10,303 nt of DNA from DASVDK01 sp036381125 [NCBI: Thermodesulfobacteriota bacterium] (GTDB taxonomy: Bacteria; DASVDK01): positions 1 to 10,303 of the forward strand of contig DASVDK010000260.1 in assembly GCA_036381125.1 (NCBI GenBank), given 5' to 3'. Shown one piece after another: positions 1 to 6,209 of this stretch (positions are counted from its first letter, which is position 1; each line of letters starts with the position of its first letter). Made by a program: the position numbers and the translations under genes. A model generated the notes under the pieces. It saw only the letters and a list, made by a program, of their open reading frames with translations. It did no database searches and was not told the DNA's origin.

Positions 1-1235
1 ACCCGGTGCTCCTCGGCGTGGTCGACGAGACGCTGGTCCTCGAGGGCAAGGCCTTCTACGACGCGCCGCAGCCGGTCGCGGACGTGACGACGCGCCTGCT
101 CGACCGGCAGATCGGCCGCGTGCTCATCCGCCGCGGCGTCACCCTCAACGAGCTGGCCGCCCTGCTCGACGTCCTCATCGAGGACCCCCGGTCGCTCGAG
201 AGCGCCGGGGGGGCCGAGCGCGTCCTCGCCGGCAGGCAGGTCGAGCACATCGAGACCACCACCGCGGCCGACGAGACCGAGGACCTCGAGCGCCAGGCGC
301 AGGAGGTCTACTCGGGCGCGCTCGCGATCGTCGCCAACATCTTCCACGAGGTGCGGCTCGGCCGGATCCCCAGGTCGGCCGAGGCCCGCAAGGTCGTCGT
401 GCAGATGAGCGACCTGATCCTCAGGGACAGGGACGTCCTGCTGGGCCTCACGCTCCTCAAGAACTATGACGACTACACCTACAACCACTCGGTGAACGTC
501 TCGATCCTCTCGCTCGCGCTCGCCGAGCGGCTCGGCCTCGACGGCGACCTCCTCATCCAGGCCGGCATCGCCGGGCTCCTCCACGACATCGGCAAGACGT
601 CGCTCTGCCTGGAGCTGATCCGCAAGCCGGGCAAGCTGACGCCCGAGGAGTTCGAGGAGATCAAGCGGCACCCCACCGCGGGGGCGAAGATCCTCAAGCG
701 GATGCAGGGGGTGCATCCCGAGGCGGTCCTCGGCGTCCTCCAGCACCACCTCCGCTACAACCGGAAGGGGTACCCGAAGCTGCCCGACCACGTGCGGGTG
801 TCGCCGCTCGCGTACGTCGTCGCCATCGCCGACACCTACGACGCCCTGACGACGGTGCGCTCCTACCAGCCGCAGCACCAGCCCCGGGACGCCCTCGACG
901 TCATGCAGGAGCTGTCGGGGACCGACCTGCACCCCGAGTACCTCGATCTCTTCGTCGAGATGCTCGGCGTCTTCCCGGTCGGCACGCTCGTGCGGCTCGA
1001 CACGAACGAGATCGGCCTCGTCTCGCGCGTGAACCCGCGCGTCCCGACCGCGCCCCGGGTGAAGCTCGTCTTCGCCGCCGACGGCAGCCGGATCGATCCG
1101 CCCGAGGAGGTCGACCTCGAGATCGCCGACCCGAAGACGGGCCGGCCGCAGCGTCAGATCGTCGCGTCGGTCGACCCCGCCCTCAAGGGGATCGACGTCG
1201 CGGCGATCCTCGGGCCGCTCGTGGTCAAGCCGTGA
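1..1235 (+). CDS. HD-GYP domain protein, probable c-di-GMP phosphodiesterase (5' partial)
   Basis: The reading frame is open from the window edge, so the N-terminus is probably missing. The first in-window start is GTG at 6, and residues below are numbered from it (409 aa). The central domain matches HD-GYP: H161 in YNHSVN, HDIGK at 193-197, a KRHP..G element, and a GYP motif at 255-257 followed by ADTYDALT. HD-GYP proteins are known to hydrolyse cyclic-di-GMP using a metal centre built on such His/Asp residues. The usual HHExxDGxGYP stretch reads HHLRYNRKGYP here (247-257), so the Glu and the Asp-Gly are replaced and activity is uncertain. The N-terminal 150 residues match no domain I recognise. 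The C-terminal 90 residues look like a small beta-rich domain. The stop overlaps the next gene's start (GTGA), which encodes a PilZ protein, and this supports a c-di-GMP role. The HD-GYP family call is firm; the catalytic role is inferred. Confidence 0.88.
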   Translation, partial: PVLLGVVDETLVLEGKAFYDAPQPVADVTTRLLDRQIGRVLIRRGVTLNELAALLDVLIEDPRSLESAGGAERVLAGRQVEHIETTTAADETEDLERQAQEVYSGALAIVANIFHEVRLGRIPRSAEARKVVVQMSDLILRDRDVLLGLTLLKNYDDYTYNHSVNVSILSLALAERLGLDGDLLIQAGIAGLLHDIGKTSLCLELIRKPGKLTPEEFEEIKRHPTAGAKILKRMQGVHPEAVLGVLQHHLRYNRKGYPKLPDHVRVSPLAYVVAIADTYDALTTVRSYQPQHQPRDALDVMQELSGTDLHPEYLDLFVEMLGVFPVGTLVRLDTNEIGLVSRVNPRVPTAPRVKLVFAADGSRIDPPEEVDLEIADPKTGRPQRQIVASVDPALKGIDVAAILGPLVVKP

Positions 1236-1981
1236 AGATCCTGCTGGTCGACGACGTCCCGATCTACCTGGAGATGCTCCGGGAGCCGCTCGCCGGCGGC
1301 GGCTTCTCGCCGATCGTCGCCACCTCGGCCGCCGAGGCGCGGGCGGCGCTGGCGCGCCACCGCCCGCGGCTCGCGGTCGTCGACCTGCACATGCCGGACG
1401 AGCCGGGCGACCGGCTCTGCCGCGAGCTGAAGGCGGCCACGCCGCCGCCGGCGGTGGTGCTCATGGGGATCCGCGGGCGGGAGGAGGACCGGCGCCGGTC
1501 CGAGGCGGCCGGGTGCGACGACTTCCTCGTCAAGCCGATCCGCCCGGCCGCGATCCTCGCCGCGGCCAAGCGCTTCCTGCGGGTGCCCGAGCGCCGGCCC
1601 CGCGTCCCGCTGCGCGTTCCGGTGCTCTTCGAGAGCGGCGGCCGGATGCGCCTCGCGCGGGTGACGAACCTCTCGAGCGGCGGCCTCTTCCTGGCCACCG
1701 GCGAGCCGCTCCCCCGCGGGACGGCCGTCACGCTCGAGCTGCGGCTGCCGCTCGATCGGAGCGACACGCCCCTCAGGCTCTCCGCGCGCGTCTCGTGGAC
1801 CACCGACGAGGTCGCGGCGCCGCCGGACATCGAGGGGCCGCGCGAGCCGGGGATGGGGCTCGCCTTCGAGCGGCTCGGCGAGGCCTCCCAGGCGGCCGTC
1901 GACCGCTTCGTCGCCCGCATGCTGGCCGCCGGCAGCCTCGGCGCGACCCGCGTCGTCGCCACGGCCCGCGTCGCCCCCTGA
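1232..1981 (+). CDS. Response regulator with REC and PilZ domains
   Basis: This 249-aa protein joins a receiver domain (about 1-115) to a PilZ domain (about 120-238). The receiver shows the acidic pair D7/D8, the phospho-acceptor D51 in VVDLHMPD and K101 in FLVKPI. The position that normally holds the switch Thr/Ser is Gly79 (VVLMGIRG). The PilZ part carries RxxxR at 124-128 (RVPLR) and the N-x-S-x-x-G box at 146-151 (NLSSGG), the two known c-di-GMP contact motifs. It should therefore take a phosphorylation input and bind c-di-GMP, but has no DNA-binding or enzymatic output domain. It starts with GTG, overlapping the stop of the HD-GYP gene by 4 bases, so the two are probably translated together. 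No histidine kinase is visible in the window. Domain calls are firm; the physiological output, such as motility, polysaccharide or secretion, is unknown. Confidence 0.9.
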   Translation: MKILLVDDVPIYLEMLREPLAGGGFSPIVATSAAEARAALARHRPRLAVVDLHMPDEPGDRLCRELKAATPPPAVVLMGIRGREEDRRRSEAAGCDDFLVKPIRPAAILAAAKRFLRVPERRPRVPLRVPVLFESGGRMRLARVTNLSSGGLFLATGEPLPRGTAVTLELRLPLDRSDTPLRLSARVSWTTDEVAAPPDIEGPREPGMGLAFERLGEASQAAVDRFVARMLAAGSLGATRVVATARVAP

Positions 1982-1987
1982 CGCCCC

Positions 1988-2218
1988 GTGGCCGAGATCG
2001 ACCTCGTCCGCTCGATCGCCCAGGTCGTCTTCCTCGCCTGCCTCGCCGTCGGCGGCTACCACCTCCCGATCCTCCTCACCGAGCGCCGCTTCCGGCGCGG
2101 CGCCGTGCGGCTCGGCGAGTCGTTCCCGGTGGCCCTCCGCCGCGCCCGCCGATGGCGCTGGCTCACGGTGCCGCTCGCGCTCCTCGCCGGGATCGTCGTC
2201 ATCGGCCTGACGGCCTAG
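1988..2218 (+). CDS. Small membrane protein, two predicted helices, unknown function
   Basis: This 76-aa ORF starts with GTG, 6 bases after the REC-PilZ stop and on the same strand. It has two hydrophobic segments, about residues 9-30 and 58-75, separated by a strongly basic loop rich in Arg, with the second helix at the very C-terminus. By the positive-inside rule the loop should be cytoplasmic. I recognise no family. The close spacing suggests it is the last gene of the c-di-GMP operon, perhaps a membrane partner, but nothing in the protein shows that. There is no clear Shine-Dalgarno sequence, so translation may depend on coupling. Its TAG stop lies in the CTAG palindrome that also holds the stop of the convergent ubiE gene. 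The main doubt is that it is short; high GC makes chance ORFs common, but the hydrophobic pattern and tight packing favour a real gene. Confidence 0.65.
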   Translation: MAEIDLVRSIAQVVFLACLAVGGYHLPILLTERRFRRGAVRLGESFPVALRRARRWRWLTVPLALLAGIVVIGLTA

Positions 2219-2946
2219 CGCTTCTCGCCCCAGTGCAGCGCGGCCGAGCCGAAGGCGAGGTCGCGGTAGCCGCAGTCCGCGTAGCCGAGGTCGGCCATGA
2301 GGCGCACGAGCCGCGCCTGGGAGGGGAAGGTCTCCCGCGAGGCGGGCAGGTAGGTGTAGGCCTCGCGGTCGCGGCCGACGAGCGCGCCGATCCAGGGGAC
2401 GACGCGCACGAAGAAGAGGTCGGCGAACGCCCGGTAGAGCCGGCTCGGCGGCACCCCGGTGTCGGTCACCGCCAGGCGCGCGCCGCGGCGCAGCACGCGC
2501 CGGATCTCGCCGAGGGCCCGCGGGATGTCGGCGACGTTGCGCAGGCCGAAGGCGATGGTGGCCCCGTCGAAGGTCGCGTCGGCGAAGGGGAGCGCCAGCG
2601 CGTCGCCCCGGACCCAGGTGATCGGCGCGCGGCGCAGGCGGTCGCCGGCGTGGCGACGCCGTGCGACGCCGAGCATCCCCGCCGAGTAGTCGAGGGCGAC
2701 GACCCGCCCGGTCGGGCCCACCGTGTCCGCGAGGCGGAAGGCGAGGTCGCCCGTGCCGGTGCAGAGGTCGAGGTACCGCCCGCCGGCCGCCGGCCGCACG
2801 GCGCGCACCGTGGCCCGCTTCCACCCGCGATGGAGGCCGAAGCTGATGAGGTCGTTCAGGAGGTCGTAGCGGCGCGCGATCCGGTCGAACTGCCGCTGGA
2901 CGTACGCCGCCTTCGCCTCGGGCGGAGGGAGCCGGTAGGGGCTCAT
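2215..2946 (-). CDS. ubiE: UbiE/MenG-type quinone C-methyltransferase
   Basis: The protein is 243 aa, close to the usual UbiE length. Family UbiE enzymes transfer a methyl group from S-adenosylmethionine to the ring carbon of demethylmenaquinone or a ubiquinone precursor, late in respiratory quinone synthesis at the inner membrane. The family signature YDxxNxxISxxxHxxW is present at 27-42. The SAM-binding motif DLCTGTGD is at 60-67, acidic D86 ends strand 2 (ALDYS), and GDALALPF (114-121) and AFGLRNV (132-138) follow. The usual KPGG turn before the next strand reads RRGA (153-156). The ATG start is chosen because it overlaps the upstream isomerase stop as ATGA and lies just before the conserved domain; the frame stays open much further upstream. 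Whether the substrate is menaquinone or ubiquinone cannot be told here. It is the last gene of the minus-strand run. Confidence 0.9.
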   Translation of the reverse strand: MSPYRLPPPEAKAAYVQRQFDRIARRYDLLNDLISFGLHRGWKRATVRAVRPAAGGRYLDLCTGTGDLAFRLADTVGPTGRVVALDYSAGMLGVARRRHAGDRLRRAPITWVRGDALALPFADATFDGATIAFGLRNVADIPRALGEIRRVLRRGARLAVTDTGVPPSRLYRAFADLFFVRVVPWIGALVGRDREAYTYLPASRETFPSQARLVRLMADLGYADCGYRDLAFGSAALHWGEKR

Positions 2947-3764
2947 GCCCCCGCCAGGTCTTCGCGCAGCCGCGCGGCCATCCGCGCCGCGACGGCGAGC
3001 GCCCCCTCCCCGTGGTCCCCCCTGCGCGTCTCGAGCACGTACGGCCCGCCGAAGCCGACGGCCCGGAAGGCCCGGAGCGCCGCGCCCCAGTCGATGCGCC
3101 CCTCGTAGGGGTGCAGGTGCGCGTCCAGGTCCCCGAGGTTGTCGTGCACGTGGGTCGTCCGGATCGCCGAGCCGGCGGTGAGGATCTGGCCGACGAGGTC
3201 GCCGGTCATGTTGGCGTGACCGGTGTCGAGGCAGATGCCGATGCCGACGAACTCGCCGAGCAGCTCCTGGAGGCTCTCCACGCGGTTGGCGTCCCCCGGG
3301 ATGTTCTCGAGGACGAGGTTCGTGTTGTGGCGCTGGGCGATCTCGAGCAGCTCGCCGACGCTCCGCCGAAGCTGCGCGAGCTGGCGCGCGCTGCGCTCCT
3401 GGTGCGGGGCGCCGGGGTGGACGACGACGTACCGCACCGGCAGGATGTCGGCGATCATGAGGCTGCGGTCGACCAGCTCGACCGACTCGCGGCGCACGCC
3501 CTCGTCGGGCGAGGCGATCGAGAGCCAGGTGCCGGCCCGCGCCTCCTCGAGCGTCCGGTAGAACGGCGCGTGCAGCGAGTGCAGCGTCCGGCCGCGCGTC
3601 CGGAACCACTTCGCCACGCGCGCGATCTCGTCGCGGTCGTCGTACTTGAAGTGCTGGGGCACGGCGAAGAGCTCGATCTCCTCGAAGCCGGCCGAGTCGA
3701 TCGCGTCGAGCGTCGCGTCGGTCAGCCGGTCGAGCGCGAAGAGGTGCGTCGAGAACCCGATCAT
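2943..3764 (-). CDS. Sugar phosphate isomerase/epimerase-like TIM-barrel protein
   Basis: This 273-aa protein belongs to the AP-endonuclease-2/xylose isomerase-like TIM-barrel superfamily, whose members are metal-dependent sugar isomerases, epimerases or DNA endonucleases. Likely metal ligands are E153 (VLENIPGD), D180 and H183 (CLDTGHAN), H207 (THVHDN) and E245 (YVLETR). H65 and H116 sit in conserved strand-end positions (LHSLHAP, VVHPGAP). This pattern favours the sugar isomerase/epimerase branch over endonuclease IV, which has more His ligands. Both ends overlap neighbours by 4 bases (ATGA): the start with the kinase stop and the stop with the ubiE start. Being downstream of a sugar kinase and a nucleotidyltransferase suggests a sugar or sugar-phosphate substrate, but the exact one cannot be read from the sequence. 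No signal peptide is seen, so it is probably cytoplasmic. Confidence 0.82.
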   Translation of the reverse strand: MIGFSTHLFALDRLTDATLDAIDSAGFEEIELFAVPQHFKYDDRDEIARVAKWFRTRGRTLHSLHAPFYRTLEEARAGTWLSIASPDEGVRRESVELVDRSLMIADILPVRYVVVHPGAPHQERSARQLAQLRRSVGELLEIAQRHNTNLVLENIPGDANRVESLQELLGEFVGIGICLDTGHANMTGDLVGQILTAGSAIRTTHVHDNLGDLDAHLHPYEGRIDWGAALRAFRAVGFGGPYVLETRRGDHGEGALAVAARMAARLREDLAGA

Positions 3765-4780
3765 GTGCTGGAGGCCTCATGCAGGAGGGCGACGGCGCGA
3801 GCCGCCGCCGGGAAGCCCTCGGCCCGGAGCGCCGCGGCATGCGCGCGCGCGAGCGCCGGGGCGATGTAGGGACGGTAGACGTCGATGCCTCGCACCGTCG
3901 TCTGGTAGCCGTACGTGCCGACCGCCTTGAGGAGCCGCTGCAGCGCCATGCGCGGCAGCTCGTCGGCGATCGCCCGGCGGGCCGCCTCGGCGTCGTCGGC
4001 GCCGGCCACGAACGCCTCGAGGCACGCGTCCACCTCCGCCGGGTCGAGGTCGACGTACGGATCGTACACCAGACTGGCCAGGTCGTACGTGACCGGCCCC
4101 ATCCGCGCGTCCTGGTGGTCGATGATGGCGAGCGTGCGCCCGACGACCATGAGGTTGCGCGCGTGGTAGTCGCGGTGCGTCAGGACCCGCGGCCGCTTCG
4201 CGAGCCATCGGACGAGCCGGTCGAGGTCCGCCCGGAGGTCCGCCTCGAGCCGGTCCGGCAGCACGCCGCGCGCCAGGCCGTTCACGTAGTGCTCGAGGAA
4301 GAACCCCATCTCGAAGCCGAGCTTCTCGACGTCGAACGCGAGCCGGCCCGCCTGGTGGCCCCCGCGCACGGCGAGCGGGCTGGCCCGCTGGATGGCGAGG
4401 AGGAGCCCGATCGCCTCGCGGTACCAGGCGCGCCGCTCGGCCGGCGCGGCCGTGGTCAGCGCGTCCTGCAGCCGCACGTCGCCGAGGTCCTCGAGACGCA
4501 GGATCCCCCGCCCGGCGTCGACGGCGAGGACGTCGGGCACCGGCAGGCCCGCCGCGCGGAAGAGCCGGGTGGCGTCGATCGTCGGGAGCCGCTCGGGGTC
4601 GAAGGGGGTCGCGTGGACGGCGAGCACGACGCTGCCCGACGGCCCGCGGACCCGGAAGTAGCGGCGGTCGGAGGCGTCGCCGGTGAGGGCCTCCACCGTC
4701 GCCGAGGCGCCGGCGTACTCGAGGGCATGCGCCCGCGCCCGCGTCTCGGCGCGCTCGACGAACGGGCCGGGCGCGCTCAC
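3761..4780 (-). CDS. Aminoglycoside phosphotransferase-family sugar kinase, AmgK-like
   Basis: This 339-aa protein has the APH/choline kinase fold. The N-lobe contains LTGDASDRRYFRV (32-44), much like the GDAS-RRYFR element I recall for AmgK. The catalytic loop is HRDYHARN at 202-209 (catalytic D204, N209), and the metal-binding segment is IDHQDA (220-225, D221) followed by GPVTYDLASLVYD. AmgK phosphorylates the anomeric carbon of N-acetylmuramate or N-acetylglucosamine, and MurU then makes the UDP-sugar. The gene immediately upstream here is a MurU-like nucleotidyltransferase overlapping by 4 bases (GTGA), which strongly suggests the two work in sequence. The GTG start is set by that overlap. 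The substrate is inferred, and another hexose or heptose is possible. It is unlikely to be an antibiotic-resistance enzyme given this context. Confidence 0.85.
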   Translation of the reverse strand: MSAPGPFVERAETRARAHALEYAGASATVEALTGDASDRRYFRVRGPSGSVVLAVHATPFDPERLPTIDATRLFRAAGLPVPDVLAVDAGRGILRLEDLGDVRLQDALTTAAPAERRAWYREAIGLLLAIQRASPLAVRGGHQAGRLAFDVEKLGFEMGFFLEHYVNGLARGVLPDRLEADLRADLDRLVRWLAKRPRVLTHRDYHARNLMVVGRTLAIIDHQDARMGPVTYDLASLVYDPYVDLDPAEVDACLEAFVAGADDAEAARRAIADELPRMALQRLLKAVGTYGYQTTVRGIDVYRPYIAPALARAHAAALRAEGFPAAARAVALLHEASST

Positions 4781-5796
4781 GGGCGCCGTCCCGGCGCGGC
4801 GGCGCGGTCCGCCTCGCCCGCGTCGTCGAAGGGGACGACGAGCAGGTCGCCGACCCGTCGACCGCGCGGCGCCCGCCCGTTGCCGGCGAGCGGGTCCGGC
4901 GTCGCCTCGGCCACGCCGGCGCGCACGGCGACGCCGCCGGCGATCCGGACGCCGGCCGGCACGACGGCTCCCTCGCCGACGACCGCGTCCTCCACCACGG
5001 CGCCGGCCTCCACGCGGGCCCGGTCCCAGAGGACGGCCCGGTCGACCCGGGCCCCCTCCTCGACGACCGCGGTCCCCGCGACGAAGCCGGCGGGACGGAC
5101 CGCAAGGTGGGCGTCGAGGTAGCGGCGCGGCGTCGACGGGTCCCCCCAGGCGCCGCGGGCGACCAGGCCGAGGAGCGTGCGCCCGTCGGCGAGCGCGCGC
5201 GGGTAGACGTCGCGCACGGTGTCGGACGCCCGCCCCCGCGGGACGTAGTCGAGGACGGCCGGGTCGAGGAGCTGGATGCCGGTGAAGGCGAGCGGGACCG
5301 GCCCGGCCGACGACCGGTCCGGCATGGCGCCGAAGCCGGCGAGCCGGCCCCCCTCGCCGACGAGCACCTCGCGGAACGGCTCGCGCCGATGGTTCTCGAC
5401 CAGCACGAGGGTCGCCAGCGCGCGCGCCCGCCGGTGCGCCTCGACGACCGGCGCGAGGTCGAGGTCGCAGACGACCTTGCCGTTCATCAGCACGAATGGG
5501 CCGGCGCCGAGGAAGTCGCGCAGCGGGTCCATGGCGCCGGCGGTGCCGAGGATCTCCGGCTCCTCCGAGACGCGGACCCGCGGCAGGCCGGCCGGCAGAT
5601 CGCGCAGCGCCGCGCGGACGCTCTCCGGCCGGTAGTGGACGTTCACGGCGGCCTCCGAGACCCCGAGGCGCGCGAGCGCGGCGAGCGCGTGGACGACGAG
5701 CGGCCGGCCGAGGAACGGGACGGCAGGCTTGGTGCGGTCGGCGGTGAGCGGCCAGAGGCGGGTGCCGTACCCGGCGGCGAGGACCAGGGCGCGCAT
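4777..5796 (-). CDS. Sugar-1-phosphate nucleotidyltransferase, MurU-like, with C-terminal hexapeptide-like region
   Basis: This 339-aa protein starts with the nucleotide-binding signature LAAGYGTRLWPLT (6-18) and K23 in TKPAVP, the hallmark of NDP-sugar pyrophosphorylases. A GTAGA loop (84-88) and GAWGDPSTPRRYLDA (215-229, with D219 as the likely second metal ligand) complete the catalytic domain. The usual NGD metal motif reads NGK at 105-107. Residues from about 236 to 295 have the short V/A/G-rich periodicity of a left-handed beta-helix, followed by a 40-residue tail. Known MurU is, as I recall, about 220 residues and lacks this region. The enzyme should join NTP and a sugar-1-phosphate, most likely made by the downstream kinase. 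It is the first gene of the four-gene run, with a promoter-like sequence just upstream (5807-5836). Alternatives are mannose-1-phosphate guanylyltransferase or glucose-1-phosphate nucleotidyltransferase. Confidence 0.85.
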   Translation of the reverse strand: MRALVLAAGYGTRLWPLTADRTKPAVPFLGRPLVVHALAALARLGVSEAAVNVHYRPESVRAALRDLPAGLPRVRVSEEPEILGTAGAMDPLRDFLGAGPFVLMNGKVVCDLDLAPVVEAHRRARALATLVLVENHRREPFREVLVGEGGRLAGFGAMPDRSSAGPVPLAFTGIQLLDPAVLDYVPRGRASDTVRDVYPRALADGRTLLGLVARGAWGDPSTPRRYLDAHLAVRPAGFVAGTAVVEEGARVDRAVLWDRARVEAGAVVEDAVVGEGAVVPAGVRIAGGVAVRAGVAEATPDPLAGNGRAPRGRRVGDLLVVPFDDAGEADRAAAPGRRP

Positions 5797-5806
5797 GAGC
5801 GGGGGG

Positions 5807-5836
5807 AATCTAGCCGAGCCGGAAGAACGGCGTCAA
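5807..5836 (-). promoter_or_regulatory. Sigma70-like promoter for the nucleotidyltransferase operon
   Basis: Read on the minus strand, TTGACG (5836-5831) and TAGATT (5812-5807) are separated by 18 bases. They match the -35 consensus at five of six positions and the -10 at four of six. They fill the only gap (44 bases) between the lipoprotein stop and the operon's ATG. Only 10 bases separate the -10 hexamer from the ATG, so the transcript would have a leader of about 3-5 bases. No Shine-Dalgarno sequence is present. The pattern is seen; promoter activity is inferred. Confidence 0.5.
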
Positions 5837-5840
5837 GGCT

Positions 5841-6197
5841 TCAGCGCGGCAGCGGCTGCCTCCGGGGCCCCGAGGGCGCGGGCGGCGGCGTGACCGTGCC
5901 GCCTCCGCCGCCTCCCCCTCCGCGCGGCAGCGGCTGGCGCCGCGGGGGCGAGATCGTGGTCGGCGGGGTCACGATGATGGGTCCCCGGAAGAAGGGATCC
6001 CACCAGTACGGTCCGTAGTAGTAGCCGTGGTAGACGACCGGAGGGCCGTAGTAGACGGGCGGCGGAGGCGTCCCGTAGTACGGCTCGGGCAGCGCTCCCC
6101 CTTCGGGCACCTCCTCGTAGTAGGGCGTCGTCTCGCACCCCGCCAGGCCGAGGACGGCCGCCGCGACCGCCGCGCAGGCCGCTGCGCGCATGGACAT
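5841..6197 (-). CDS. Tyr/Pro/Gly-rich lipoprotein, unknown function
   Basis: This 118-aa protein begins with a lipoprotein signal peptide: basic start, Ala-rich hydrophobic core and lipobox LAGC, giving a lipidated Cys21. Position +2 is Glu rather than Asp, so outer-membrane sorting is likely. The mature part is low in complexity: Tyr- and Pro-rich from 25 to 66 (runs such as PPPPVYYGPPVVYHGYYYGP), then WWDPFFRGP, then a Pro/Thr stretch, an eight-Gly run (93-100) and a Pro-rich end. The heptad RRQPLPR occurs twice, at 86-92 and at the C-terminus (112-118), flanking the Gly run. The ATG at 6197 is preferred over the one at 6191 because it is 5 bases from a strong Shine-Dalgarno sequence. It lies 12 bases after the beta-barrel gene and is probably co-transcribed with it. 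No enzymatic domain is visible; a structural or surface role is only a guess. Confidence 0.78.
   Translation of the reverse strand: MSMRAAACAAVAAAVLGLAGCETTPYYEEVPEGGALPEPYYGTPPPPVYYGPPVVYHGYYYGPYWWDPFFRGPIIVTPPTTISPPRRQPLPRGGGGGGGGTVTPPPAPSGPRRQPLPR
5844..5936. repeat. 15-base direct repeat inside the lipoprotein gene
   Basis: GCGCGGCAGCGGCTG occurs at 5844-5858 and again at 5922-5936. The 78-base offset is exactly 26 codons, so both copies are read in the same frame and encode the two RRQPLPR segments on the minus strand. It looks like an internal duplication within the low-complexity tail rather than a mobile-element scar. Confidence 0.7.
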
Positions 6198-6202
6198 GCC
6201 CC

Positions 6203-6208
6203 CCTCCT
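6203..6208 (-). promoter_or_regulatory. Strong Shine-Dalgarno site of the lipoprotein gene
   Basis: The minus strand reads AGGAGG, five bases before ATG at 6197. It fits entirely within the 12-base gap after the beta-barrel stop. It decides the start in favour of 6197 over the in-frame ATG at 6191. Confidence 0.75.
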
Positions 6209-6209
6209 C

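Noticed and set aside
1154-2824. Long minus-strand open frame opposite the REC-PilZ and small membrane genes
   Set aside because: The protein is a low-complexity Arg/Ala/Gly/Pro mix with no domain, running antisense to a clear REC-PilZ gene; such frames arise from high GC at third positions.
2947-3840. In-frame upstream extension of UbiE into the isomerase gene
   Set aside because: The extension is Arg/Ala/Pro-rich antisense-like sequence overlapping a real gene; ATG 2946 gives the normal family length and an ATGA overlap.
3761-4780. Antibiotic-resistance aminoglycoside phosphotransferase
   Set aside because: The fold is shared, but the GDAS-RRYFR and HRDYHARN elements and the overlapping nucleotidyltransferase gene favour a sugar kinase.
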